Assembly (NCBI GenBank): GCA_009845425.1
Contig: VXZQ01000012.1
Coordinates: 372,001-436,000 of the forward strand
Source of the DNA: Holophagales bacterium
GTDB taxonomy: Bacteria; Acidobacteriota; Thermoanaerobaculia; Multivoradales; Multivoraceae
Direction: 5' to 3'
Length of the DNA stretch: 64,000 nt
The translations under genes and the position numbers were made by a program. The notes under the pieces were generated by a model. The model made no database searches and was not told where the DNA came from. It saw only the letters and a list, made by a program, of their open reading frames with translations. Shown here piece by piece: positions 45,266 through 55,219 of this stretch. The number at the start of each line of letters is the position of its first letter. The stretch's first letter is position 1.

Positions 45266-46327
45266 GTGCGACGGGAGTTTCAAGTGATCTGGAAGAGGAA
45301 GCCGCGGAGCGGGTGCGGTGCCCGCGGACAGCGCCGGGTGCCGGCGGGGCTTGTTGCCCTGTTGCTATTGGCGGTGGTCGGCTGCGCGCAGGAAGAGGCG
45401 GGCTACACCTTCGCCCTGGTGCCAAAGGCGATGAACAATCCGTTCTTCGACTTCGCCCGCGACGGCTGCATGCAGGCGGCCGAGGATCTCGACGGCGTGG
45501 AGTGCCTGTACATCGGTCCGAGCGAGCACACGGAGGCGGATCAGATCCAGGTGGTGGAAGACCTGATCACGCGCCGTGTCGACGGTGTTGCCGTGTCTCC
45601 GTCGAACGCGGTCGCGATGGCCAGGGTTCTGGTGCGGGCGCGGGACTCCGGCATCCCGGTGGTCACCTGGGACTCCGATCTACTGGCCGAGGACGCCGGA
45701 CTGCGGACCACCTACATCGGCACCGAGAACCGGGCGATGGGCGTCGAGCAGGCGAAGCTGCTCAAGGAGCTGAAGCCGGAAGGGGGCAGCGTCTGCATTC
45801 AGTCCGGCGGGGCAGCGGCGATGAACCACAACGAGAGGATGCAGGGGCTCCGGGACACCCTGGCCGGCGTGGTATCGGCCGCACCGCCGGGGGAGCGGCT
45901 CGAACGTCGAAACGGCTGGACGGAGGTGGCGGCTTGCCCTCTCTACACGAATGACGACTTCCCGCTCGCCGTCCAGCAGATGGCCGATGTGCTGGCCTCG
46001 GAGCCTGACCTCGACGTGTTCGCGATCACGGGCGGCTTCCCGCAGTTCGTGGACCAGGCCTACCGGCAGGCGGTCGAGCCCTACCGGGAGAGGATCGAGT
46101 CCCTGGACCTCGTGATCATCGGCGCCGACGTGCTGCCGATGCAGTTGGACCTGCTGGTCGAGGGGCTCAGTCACGGCCAGGTCGGGCAGCGGCCCTACGC
46201 CATGGGCTACCGGTCGATGGAGGTGCTGCTGGAACTGGTGAGCGGCGGATCGGTCGAGGACCCGATCTACACCGGTCTGGACGTGTTGACCGGCGCTGAA
46301 GACGTCGAGGCGTTCAGGGCCCGCTAG
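45266..46327 (+). CDS. Ribose-type sugar ABC importer, substrate-binding lipoprotein
   Basis: 353 residues from GTG 45266, or 347 from GTG 45284; both are preceded by a CGGGAG Shine-Dalgarno. A lipoprotein signal (LLLAVVGCAQ) follows a basic N-terminus. The fold is the periplasmic sugar-binding type (FALVPKAMNNPFFDFARDG, RRVDGVAVSPSNA, GIPVVTWDSDLL). It should capture a sugar or cyclitol in the periplasm for the permease. The specific ligand cannot be read, though the sequence is closer to RbsB-like than to maltose-type proteins. Its TAG stop shares the palindrome CTAG with the stop of the convergent VWFA gene, giving a 4-nt overlap. Confidence 0.88.
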   Translation: MRREFQVIWKRKPRSGCGARGQRRVPAGLVALLLLAVVGCAQEEAGYTFALVPKAMNNPFFDFARDGCMQAAEDLDGVECLYIGPSEHTEADQIQVVEDLITRRVDGVAVSPSNAVAMARVLVRARDSGIPVVTWDSDLLAEDAGLRTTYIGTENRAMGVEQAKLLKELKPEGGSVCIQSGGAAAMNHNERMQGLRDTLAGVVSAAPPGERLERRNGWTEVAACPLYTNDDFPLAVQQMADVLASEPDLDVFAITGGFPQFVDQAYRQAVEPYRERIESLDLVIIGADVLPMQLDLLVEGLSHGQVGQRPYAMGYRSMEVLLELVSGGSVEDPIYTGLDVLTGAEDVEAFRAR

Positions 46328-48108
46328 CCGGCAGGCAACTCGACGTCCCGAACCAGGTAGCTGCCGCGCCCGGAGGCCTCGTCCCGGACCCCGACCGCGA
46401 CCGAGAACCTCCCCGGCGGCAGGTCGACGTTCACGACAACGGTCTTGGTCTGGCCGATCTCTGGCAACTCCGCTTCCATCAAGGTCAGGGTCTTCTGCCG
46501 CATCGGCGTGCGGCGGCCGTCTTCCCCTTCGGCAACCAGGAAGATGCGCACCGCTCCGGAGGCGCCCGACGGTCCGGGAAGCAGGGTGACGGCCGATACG
46601 GGAACCCGTACTCCCACGGGAAGCGTCCTTCGGCCCGGTTCGGTTCCGGGCGAGGTTTCGCCGAACGTCACTTCTGCGGCGAGCGGATTGGTCTGTTCGT
46701 CCAGCTTCAGCGCCGCAAACAGACGGTCGGCCAGTCGCTGATCGGCCGACTTCAGAATGTAGGAGCGGCGGTACCGCACCTGCCAGCCCTTTGCCTGCCT
46801 GGTCAGACGCACTTCGACCTGGCGAATCGGATGGCGACGGTCGGGCGGCGCCCGATAGCCCAGGGAGTAGTAGGAACCAAAGTCGGACGCAATCCCCTCG
46901 AGCGCTTCGGCAGGGTTCGGCTGGTTGAAGACCGCGCGGCCTCCGGTCTCGTCCGCCAGAAGGCTGAGAGTCGCCTGCAGGTTGTCGACGCGCAGGCGGT
47001 CGTTCTCGGTGCTGGGCACGAGCACGGTCGACAACCGCGAATCTCTGGTCCCACCGAAGTCGCCCACCTCGCTGACCGGGCCGGCGAGAGTCGGATCGGT
47101 GGCCGACGAGGCTCGAACGCCGCCAGCGTCGACAGGATAGATGGTGACCCGATTCGCGTTGCTGAAGGAGCTGAAGCGGTTGAATCGGGTCGTGTCGTCC
47201 CACTCGCGGTCGAGGGCGCCCGTCTCCGACTGCCGATCCGCGCAGATTTGGCCCAGATAGTGGAACAAGTCGGCCCCGGGGCGTTGAGGCAGTCCGTCAC
47301 TGACGTAGACGAGCGCTTTGGGGCCCGGGAGACCGCCGAGGGCAGTCGCCAGTTCGGCAAGCGAAGCCAGGGAGGTCCCAGCCCGGGTTTGCATCTCCGC
47401 CGCGTACTGGCCGGCGGCGCCGAGGAGCGCGGGCCAGGTGTCGACGCATGGCACGCAGCCGGGATTGAACTCGCTGGCGGGAGGCTGGATGCACGTCTCG
47501 TAGGTGGTCCGGATCTCGTCCAGGGTGCGTCTGCGCAGCAGGTCGTCGTCATGGAGACCGGAGCGCGGCTCCCCACGCAGTTGTTCGAGGGCCCCAAGGA
47601 GTTCTCGCGGGTCGTCCGTGAAGGGAACCCGGACGTTCAGCTCCGGATCACCGGTGGCGAGCAGGAAGCGGATGCCGCCGCCCTGGTCCCGGCGGGCGCT
47701 GAGGAAGGAGGCGAGGTCGTCTTCGATGCGCAGCAGGTTGCCGTGCCTGGTGCGATAGCGGTCGACGTAGAGTGCCACCATCAAGGGGGCGTCGGTGTCC
47801 GCCTCCGGTTCGCCGCCATCGCTCCATTCCGGCTCCTCACGGGCGGCGGCGTTCAGGAAGTTGGTGATTTCGACCAACTCGCCGTTCTCGTAGACCTCGA
47901 AGTCGGCGGCGGTGAGGTCGGCGATCGGCCTGCCCCGGCGGTTCGTAACGTGTACGTCGATGTTCACGATGCTCACGTTCACCTGCTCTGCGACCGTCGC
48001 GGCCGGGGTTTCCGGGCGTTCCTGCCGCTGGGCGCCGGCCGGCACGGCGGCCAGGGGCAGCGTGAACAAGGCCGCGATGAGTCGCCCGCAACGGCGAGTC
48101 GGAGCCAT
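46324..48108 (-). CDS. VWFA-related domain protein, secreted
   Basis: 594 residues. A signal peptide ends near VPAGAQ. The segment VNIDVHVTNRRGRPIADLTA followed by DFEVYENGELVEI is the hallmark of the 'VWFA-related' domain family widespread in Acidobacteriota. A von Willebrand A-like fold follows (LMVALYVDRYRTRHGN, ALVYVSDGLPQRPG). The C-terminal part has beta-rich segments and an Ig-like region (PLAAEVTFGETSPGTE). The classical DxSxS metal site appears changed to DRYRT, so metal-dependent adhesion is uncertain. Function of the family is not known. Its ATG lies 20 bp from the divergent PIG-L ATG, and a TATAGT box sits 6 nt upstream. Confidence 0.85.
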   Translation of the reverse strand: MAPTRRCGRLIAALFTLPLAAVPAGAQRQERPETPAATVAEQVNVSIVNIDVHVTNRRGRPIADLTAADFEVYENGELVEITNFLNAAAREEPEWSDGGEPEADTDAPLMVALYVDRYRTRHGNLLRIEDDLASFLSARRDQGGGIRFLLATGDPELNVRVPFTDDPRELLGALEQLRGEPRSGLHDDDLLRRRTLDEIRTTYETCIQPPASEFNPGCVPCVDTWPALLGAAGQYAAEMQTRAGTSLASLAELATALGGLPGPKALVYVSDGLPQRPGADLFHYLGQICADRQSETGALDREWDDTTRFNRFSSFSNANRVTIYPVDAGGVRASSATDPTLAGPVSEVGDFGGTRDSRLSTVLVPSTENDRLRVDNLQATLSLLADETGGRAVFNQPNPAEALEGIASDFGSYYSLGYRAPPDRRHPIRQVEVRLTRQAKGWQVRYRRSYILKSADQRLADRLFAALKLDEQTNPLAAEVTFGETSPGTEPGRRTLPVGVRVPVSAVTLLPGPSGASGAVRIFLVAEGEDGRRTPMRQKTLTLMEAELPEIGQTKTVVVNVDLPPGRFSVAVGVRDEASGRGSYLVRDVELPAG

Positions 48109-48114
48109 GGATTC

Positions 48115-48122
48115 ACTATACT
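48115..48122. promoter_or_regulatory. Overlapping divergent -10 boxes, ACTATACT
   Basis: In the 20-bp region between two divergent ATGs, the plus strand reads TATACT (48117-48122) ending 6 nt before ATG 48129, and the minus strand reads TATAGT (48120-48115) ending 6 nt before the other ATG at 48108. The spacing is identical in both directions and places both expected transcription starts on the A of the start codon. No Shine-Dalgarno fits in either leader. Confidence 0.55.
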
Positions 48123-48128
48123 GGCTTG

Positions 48129-49013
48129 ATGGTCACGGCGGGCGCGAGAGGCTTGGCTCCAGCACTCTCGACCGGGTCGGGTATGTTGCTTGCCGCCGTG
48201 GTCGGCGCCGTCGTCGCCGTGGGCTCGGTCGACGCCCAGGTCTCGCGCCCCGAACCGGAGTACAAGGGCGCCGACCGGATCGAAGAGTGGTCGGGGCGTC
48301 GCATCCTGGTCGTGACGCCGCACCCGGACGACGAGACCTTCACCTCCGGCGGCACACTGGCGATTCTGGCGGCGAACGGCAACGACATCCGGGTCGTCGT
48401 CTACACGACGGACAATGCCGGTTCCCGTGACCCGGAAATGACGAAGGACCGCCTGAAGGCGATCCGGCGGGCCGAAGAGGAAGAGGCCTGCCGCATCCTC
48501 GGCATTCCGAAGGAGAACATCGTCTGGCTGGGCCATGACGACGGCATGCTGGAGTACGTCGACCGCCGGGACCTGACCCGTCAGGTGGCCCGGGAGATAC
48601 GGCGGTTCAAGCCCGATGCCCTGTTCTCGGTCGATCCCGGTTCGCCCTACGAGCAGTACCACAAGTCGGACCATCGTTCGGGCGCGATCATCACGGTCGA
48701 CGCGATCCGCGCGGCTCGCTGGCGGCTGTACTTCCCGGAGCTGGAGGCCGAGGGCTTCGAGGCGTGGAGCGTGCCCCTTGTCTTCTTCTACTACAGCGCC
48801 AACCCGAACTACACGGTCGACATCACGGCTGTGGCGGAGAAGAAGGCAAGGGCGTCGGCGGCCCACATCAGCCAGTTCGGTTCCATGGTCGACCGATACG
48901 ACCCGCAGGCTGTGGACGAGCAGCGCAAGGAGTGGGCGGCGCGTCTGCTGGCCCGCGCCGAGCGCGAGAACGGCAAAGTGGTGGAGCGCTTCCGGCGTTC
49001 CACGGCATACTGA
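48129..49013 (+). CDS. PIG-L family zinc deacetylase
   Basis: 294 residues from ATG 48129. An N-terminal hydrophobic signal (MLLAAVVGAVVAVGSVDAQ) suggests export. The zinc motif PHPDDE lies at residues 64-69 and the second zinc His in the YHKSDHRSG segment, the pair that defines GlcNAc-PI de-N-acetylase (PIG-L)/LmbE proteins. These enzymes remove acetyl groups from N-acetylated sugars or conjugates. Physiological substrate unknown; as an exported form it might act on cell-wall or extracellular glycans. It is divergent from the VWFA gene, and the LLM gene begins directly after its stop. Confidence 0.88.
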   Translation: MVTAGARGLAPALSTGSGMLLAAVVGAVVAVGSVDAQVSRPEPEYKGADRIEEWSGRRILVVTPHPDDETFTSGGTLAILAANGNDIRVVVYTTDNAGSRDPEMTKDRLKAIRRAEEEEACRILGIPKENIVWLGHDDGMLEYVDRRDLTRQVAREIRRFKPDALFSVDPGSPYEQYHKSDHRSGAIITVDAIRAARWRLYFPELEAEGFEAWSVPLVFFYYSANPNYTVDITAVAEKKARASAAHISQFGSMVDRYDPQAVDEQRKEWAARLLARAERENGKVVERFRRSTAY

Positions 49014-50042
49014 GTGGCCGGGGCGGCGTCCCCGCTGGCGCTCAGCGTTCTCGACCAGTGCCCGGTGCGGGCGGGAAGCACTCCCGCGGACGCGATCCGC
49101 GAGGCGGTGAAGCTGGCGCGGGCGACGGATCGCCTCGGGTATCGGCGGTACTGGCTGGCTGAGCATCACAACTCGCAATCGCTCGCCTGCGCCGCGCCGG
49201 AGGCGCTGATCGGCCAGGTCGCCGCGGCGACCAGCCGCATCCGGGTGGGCTCCGGAGGCGTCATGCTGAGTCACTACAGTGCGCTCAAGGTGGCCGAGGT
49301 GTTCCGCATGCTGGAGACGCTCTACCCGGGTCGAATCGACCTGGGAATCGGCAGGGCGCCGGGGTCGGACCGGTTCACGGCGCACCTGCTTGCTCATGGG
49401 CCGGGGCGCCTCGGTGTGCAGCACTACCCGGAACAGGTCGCCGACCTTCTCGGGTACCTGGGCCGGGGCCACGAGGACGACCGGCTGAACGGGGTCCGGG
49501 CGATGCCCCTGGGAGATACGCAACCGGAGGTGTGGCTCCTGGGCTCGAGCCTCGGTTCCGCGCGGTTCGCCGCCTACTTCGGCTGTCCCTTCAGCTTCGC
49601 CCACTTCATTCAGCCCCGCGACGCCGAGGCCGCGCTCGAGCTCTACCGGAAGGAGTACCGTCCGTCGGACAGTCATCCCGAACCGCGGGCGAGCGTCGGC
49701 GTCAGCGCGATGGTCGCGGACACCGACGAGGAGGCGAACCGCCAGTCGCTCAGCCGGTTCCTGTGGTGGATCCGGCTGACCCAGGGCCAGCCGGGCCCGT
49801 TCCCGAGCCTGGAAGAGGCGGAAGCCCACGAGTTCACGGAGGCGGACCGGGTCGTGCAGCGGAAGATGCGGGCGCGGAGTCTGGTCGGAGCGCCGGATGC
49901 GGTGGCCGCGCGGGCGCGGGAGTTGGCGGAACGTCTGGGAGTAGCCGAACTCGTCGTGCTCACGATCTGTCCGAGCTTCGAGGCCCGGTTGCGCTCCTAC
50001 GAACTGCTTGCCGACGCCGTGGGGCTCCGGAATCATGGTTGA
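49014..50042 (+). CDS. LLM-class flavin-dependent oxidoreductase, MsnO8-like
   Basis: 342 residues from GTG 49014, directly after the PIG-L stop. LALSVLDQCPVRAGSTPADA, YWLAEHHNSQSLACAAPE and GVMLSHYSALKVAEVF are typical of the MsnO8-type luciferase-like group (TIM barrel, FMNH2-dependent). The enzyme should oxidise an organic substrate in the cytosol; substrate unknown. A second LLM protein at 4276 belongs to a different branch. Placement after an exported deacetylase is unlikely to mean a shared pathway, but zero spacing suggests cotranscription. Confidence 0.88.
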   Translation: MAGAASPLALSVLDQCPVRAGSTPADAIREAVKLARATDRLGYRRYWLAEHHNSQSLACAAPEALIGQVAAATSRIRVGSGGVMLSHYSALKVAEVFRMLETLYPGRIDLGIGRAPGSDRFTAHLLAHGPGRLGVQHYPEQVADLLGYLGRGHEDDRLNGVRAMPLGDTQPEVWLLGSSLGSARFAAYFGCPFSFAHFIQPRDAEAALELYRKEYRPSDSHPEPRASVGVSAMVADTDEEANRQSLSRFLWWIRLTQGQPGPFPSLEEAEAHEFTEADRVVQRKMRARSLVGAPDAVAARARELAERLGVAELVVLTICPSFEARLRSYELLADAVGLRNHG

Positions 50043-50062
50043 CAGCCCTGCGCGGAAGCCAG

Positions 50063-50089
50063 AGGATCCGGGAGTTCCCGGGAGGTCCT
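50063..50089 (+). promoter_or_regulatory. Hairpin overlapping the ahcY Shine-Dalgarno
   Basis: CCGGG (50068-50072), loop AGTT, CCCGG (50077-50081), with outer AGGA and TCCT able to pair. The likely Shine-Dalgarno GGGAGG (50080-50085) overlaps the 3' arm. This could dampen or regulate ahcY translation. The 52-nt gap is too short for a complete SAH riboswitch and no riboswitch consensus was recognised. Confidence 0.35.
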
Positions 50090-50094
50090 GAACG

Positions 50095-51633
<1,539 letters not shown>

Positions 51634-51710
51634 CGTACTCCGGTTCCGCATCGGCGCGGCGGCCCTTGGAGATGCATAAGTCCTTGGTTTTCAGTAGGAT
51701 ACGGTCTTCG

Positions 51711-53504
51711 ATGCGGAAACACCGATGTGATCGTCCCCGGCTTTCCGGGCTGCTCCCGGTTTGTACGGTGCTGCTGGCGTTCGTTGCTTCGGGGGCCGTG
51801 GGCCAGGAGCGCTACCACCCGGCGATCGATCCCGGGCTGTTCCCGCTACCTGGGAACCTGGAGGCGGCGGTCGAGTTCTGGAAGGACGTCTTCGCTACCT
51901 ACACGAGCGATCAGGTCATCCTGCACGATGAGCGCCATCTGAACGTCGTCTACAGCGTGGTCGACATGGGCGATCTGCGCGCGACTGGTTCGTCCGAACT
52001 CCAGATCGACCGGGCGCGCATCAGGCGCGTCCGGGCCGAGATGAGCCGGATCGCGAAGGCTCTTCGCGATCTGGCGGCGGGACGGCCGGCAATGGACCTG
52101 CCACCGGATCTCCGGTCGATACCGTCGCAGATGGAGAACATCGCCGGAGGACGGACGAAGTACCGGCGTGCCGCGGGCCTGATTCGCTCGCAGCGCGGGC
52201 TCCGGGACCGTTTCGAAGAGGCGATCGAGATCTCCGGCATGTTCATGCCGGGAATCCAGCGGACCCTGGCGGACTACGGGTTGCCCGCGGAGATCCGCTG
52301 CCTGCCCTTCGTGGAGTCCATGTTCAACTACCGCGCCCGCTCCAAGGTCGGCGCTTCGGGTGCGTGGCAGTTCACGGCCTCGACGGGCCGGGCCTTTCTG
52401 CAGATGGATGAGGCGGTCGACGCCCGGTCGGACGTCCTGCTCGCCGCCGAAGGCGCTGCCCGCAAGCTTCGCCAGGACTACGAGTCCCTTGAAGCTTGGC
52501 CGTTGGCACTGACCGCGTACAATCACGGTGCCGGTGGCATGGCGAGGGCCGTACGGCGGCTGGACACGCGGGACATCGGCGTGATCGCCGAGAAGTACCG
52601 GTCGCGGACGTTCGGCTTCGCCTCACGAAACTTCTACCCGGAGTTTCTCGCCGCCGTGATCGTCTACGCCGATCGCGACCGGCATTTCCCGGGCATCGAA
52701 CCGTTCCCCGAAATCCGGTTCGACGTCGTCGACCGGGATCGCTACGTGGCTCTGACCGACCTGGCAACGGCCACCGGGGTGGAGATGGACGAACTGGCCG
52801 AACTGAATCCGGCGCTCGACCGTTCGGTCCTGGCCGGTTCGCTGCTGGTTCCACCACGGTACCCGCTGCGCGTGCCGGCCGGGAGCGCGCCGCGGTTTGA
52901 GCAGGCCTACGCCGCGCTGTCGCCTGAGCGCAAGCCGGATCGCCAGGCGGCGTTCGGCTACCGGGTGCGGCGCGGCGACACCCTGGGAGCCATTGCCCGC
53001 CGGTTCGGATCGTCCGTGTCCGAGATTCAGCGCGCGAATCGGCTGCCGCGGGCGGATCGAATCTACGTCGGTCAACGGTTGCGAATTCCGCAACAGGGTT
53101 CCGGCCGGACCGCGCCGCCACCGGTCCAGCGCGCCGCGGTCAGGGCGCCCGCGGAACGCACTGCGGCGGCTGAAACCCGGAACTCGCCGCAAGAGACTCC
53201 GAGCGAGATCGTCCATGTCGTGAGAAGCGGCGAGTCGGTGCATCGGATCGCCCGGAAGTACGGCGTCACGGTGGCGACCGTGGTGGCTGCGAATGAGTTA
53301 GGGCGCCCGGAGCTGATCCATGCCGGCCAGCGCCTGCGGATTCCGGCGGGTGGTAAGGACGTGGTCTACCGGGTTCGGCGGGGCGACACCCTGAGCCAGT
53401 TGGCGCGGACATTCGGGACGTCCACTGCGAAGATCCAGAGGGCGAACGGTCTGCGGGGCAGCCGGATCATCGTGGGGCAGACGTTACGCATCCCGGCGGG
53501 ATGA
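51711..53504 (+). CDS. MltD-like lytic transglycosylase with three LysM domains
   Basis: About 597 residues from ATG 51711, preferred because a signal peptide (LLPVCTVLLAFVASGAVGQ) follows directly; an ATG at 51672 would add 13 residues but has no spaced Shine-Dalgarno. The SLT domain includes LPFVESMFNYRARSKVGASG with catalytic Glu in FVES, then AWQFTASTGR and TAYNHGAGG. Three LysM modules follow (YRVRRGDTLGAIARRFG, VVRSGESVHRIARKYG, YRVRRGDTLSQLARTFG), with a linker rich in Pro and Ala. It cleaves peptidoglycan glycans in the periplasm during growth or division. The amidohydrolase start overlaps its stop by ATGA. Confidence 0.92.
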   Translation: MRKHRCDRPRLSGLLPVCTVLLAFVASGAVGQERYHPAIDPGLFPLPGNLEAAVEFWKDVFATYTSDQVILHDERHLNVVYSVVDMGDLRATGSSELQIDRARIRRVRAEMSRIAKALRDLAAGRPAMDLPPDLRSIPSQMENIAGGRTKYRRAAGLIRSQRGLRDRFEEAIEISGMFMPGIQRTLADYGLPAEIRCLPFVESMFNYRARSKVGASGAWQFTASTGRAFLQMDEAVDARSDVLLAAEGAARKLRQDYESLEAWPLALTAYNHGAGGMARAVRRLDTRDIGVIAEKYRSRTFGFASRNFYPEFLAAVIVYADRDRHFPGIEPFPEIRFDVVDRDRYVALTDLATATGVEMDELAELNPALDRSVLAGSLLVPPRYPLRVPAGSAPRFEQAYAALSPERKPDRQAAFGYRVRRGDTLGAIARRFGSSVSEIQRANRLPRADRIYVGQRLRIPQQGSGRTAPPPVQRAAVRAPAERTAAAETRNSPQETPSEIVHVVRSGESVHRIARKYGVTVATVVAANELGRPELIHAGQRLRIPAGGKDVVYRVRRGDTLSQLARTFGTSTAKIQRANGLRGSRIIVGQTLRIPAG

Positions 53505-55219
53505 TGAACCTGCCGGTCCGCGCGCGCCACGCCCCGGCACTCGGGGCCGCGTTGGGACTGCTTCTGGCCGGCTGCGGGGGAGAGGGAGCGGGGGTTGCGG
53601 ACCTGGTCGTCCTGAATGGCCGCCTGGTGACCCTGGCGGCTCCGGCCGAGGCCGAGGCGCTGGCCGCCGCCGGCGGCCGGATCGTCTTCGTCGGCTCGAG
53701 CGACGACGCGCGTTCCTGGATCGGTCCCGACACGGAGATTCTCGACCTGGAGGGGCGGCTGGGCGTTCCCGGGCTCATCGAAGGGCATGGCCACTTCTGG
53801 GGGGTTGGGGAGGCGAAGCTCCAACTGGCACTCGGGGAAGCCGGGACCTGGGACGAGATCGTCGCCCAGGTCGCCGAAGCCGTGGCCGAGGTTGAACCGG
53901 GAACCTGGATCCTGGGCAGGGGCTGGCATCAGTCGAAGTGGACCGAGTCGCCGGTCCCGAGCGTCCAGGGCCTGCCGACTCACCACGGGCTGAGTGTGGT
54001 GTCGCCGGAGAATCCGGTGCTGCTGGGCCATGCCAGCGGTCACATGGCGTTTGCGAACGCACGGGCCATGGAGCTGGCCGGCATCGATGCAACGACGCCC
54101 GATCCGGACGGCGGAGAGATCGTGCGGGACAGGGATGGTCAACCGACGGGCGCCCTCCGGGAAACGGCGGAGAATCTGGTTGCCGGGTTACGAGCCGAGT
54201 CGCTGGAGTGGAACCACGCTCGCGAGGTCGTGCGGCTCGCGGGCGAAGAGTCTCTCGCCAAGGGCATCACGAGCTTCCAGGACGCGGGCTCAAGCTTCGG
54301 GCTGATCGACATCTACCGTCAGATGGCGGATGAGGGCCACCTGCCGTTGCGGCTCTGGGTAATGGTGCGCGAAAGCAACGAGGCGATGGCCGAGTCGCTC
54401 GGCAGTTACCGCATGATCGACCACGGAGACAGCTTCCTCACCGTCCGCGGGATCAAGCGGTCGATCGACGGCGCCCTGGGCTCGCATGGCGCCTGGCTGC
54501 TGGATCCCTACGAGGACATGCCGCAGTCGACGGGGCTCAACACGACGGACCTGGACGTGATGGAGGAGACCGCCCGGCTGGCGCGGGAACACGACTTCCA
54601 GTTCTGCGTTCATGCGATCGGCGACCGGGCCAACCGCGAAACGCTTGATCTGTTCGAACGGGCGCTCGGCGGCGACCGGACGAAGCGCTGGCGCGTCGAG
54701 CACGCCCAGCACCTGCATCCGGACGACATACCGCGATTCGCGGAACTCGGCGTGATCGCCTCGATGCAGGCCGTCCACTGCACGTCGGACGGACCCTGGG
54801 TGCCCGATCGTCTCGGCGAGCAGCGAAGTGCCGAGGGCGCCTACGTCTGGCGAGCACTGATCGACTCCGGCGCCGTGGTCACCAACGGCACGGACGCTCC
54901 CGTCGAGGATGTCGACCCGATCGCGTCATTCCATGCCTCGGTCAGCCGGCGGATGGGGAACGGCGAGGTCTTCTACGAAGACCAGCGAATGACCCGGGAG
55001 GAGGCCTTGCGCTCCTACACGATCGACGCTGCCTACTCGGCCTTCGAGGAGGAATCGAAGGGGAGTCTTGAGGTAGGAAAGCTCGCGGACCTGACGGTTC
55101 TGTCCCGGGACATCATGACGGTCCCGGAGGACGAGATTCCCGGCACCCAGGTCGTCTACACGATCCTGGGCGGCCGGATCGCCTACCGGCAGCAGCAGGC
55201 GGCGTCACCCGGCGGATGA
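53501..55219 (+). CDS. Amidohydrolase family lipoprotein, YtcJ-like
   Basis: 572 residues from ATG 53501 or the adjacent ATG 53504. A lipoprotein signal (LLLAGCGGEG) places it outside the cytoplasm. The metal-dependent hydrolase fold of the amidohydrolase_3 (YtcJ/NfdA) group shows EGHGHFWGVG (HxH ligands), VHAIGDRANRETLDLFE, RVEHAQHLHPDDI and NGTDAPVEDVDP (metal Asp). Such enzymes hydrolyse amides or related bonds; the exported form is frequent in Acidobacteriota and Bacteroidota. Substrate unknown. Coupled upstream to the transglycosylase by ATGA and downstream to rsmD by ATGA. Confidence 0.88.
   Translation: MMNLPVRARHAPALGAALGLLLAGCGGEGAGVADLVVLNGRLVTLAAPAEAEALAAAGGRIVFVGSSDDARSWIGPDTEILDLEGRLGVPGLIEGHGHFWGVGEAKLQLALGEAGTWDEIVAQVAEAVAEVEPGTWILGRGWHQSKWTESPVPSVQGLPTHHGLSVVSPENPVLLGHASGHMAFANARAMELAGIDATTPDPDGGEIVRDRDGQPTGALRETAENLVAGLRAESLEWNHAREVVRLAGEESLAKGITSFQDAGSSFGLIDIYRQMADEGHLPLRLWVMVRESNEAMAESLGSYRMIDHGDSFLTVRGIKRSIDGALGSHGAWLLDPYEDMPQSTGLNTTDLDVMEETARLAREHDFQFCVHAIGDRANRETLDLFERALGGDRTKRWRVEHAQHLHPDDIPRFAELGVIASMQAVHCTSDGPWVPDRLGEQRSAEGAYVWRALIDSGAVVTNGTDAPVEDVDPIASFHASVSRRMGNGEVFYEDQRMTREEALRSYTIDAAYSAFEEESKGSLEVGKLADLTVLSRDIMTVPEDEIPGTQVVYTILGGRIAYRQQQAASPGG

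Noticed and set aside
50043..50094. SAH or SAM riboswitch before ahcY
   Set aside because: The gap is only 52 nt and no known consensus was recognised; only a simple hairpin is reported.
51672..51710. Upstream ATG at 51672 as start of the transglycosylase
   Set aside because: The GGAG lies directly against the ATG with no spacing, and the signal peptide begins after ATG 51711; kept as an alternative only.
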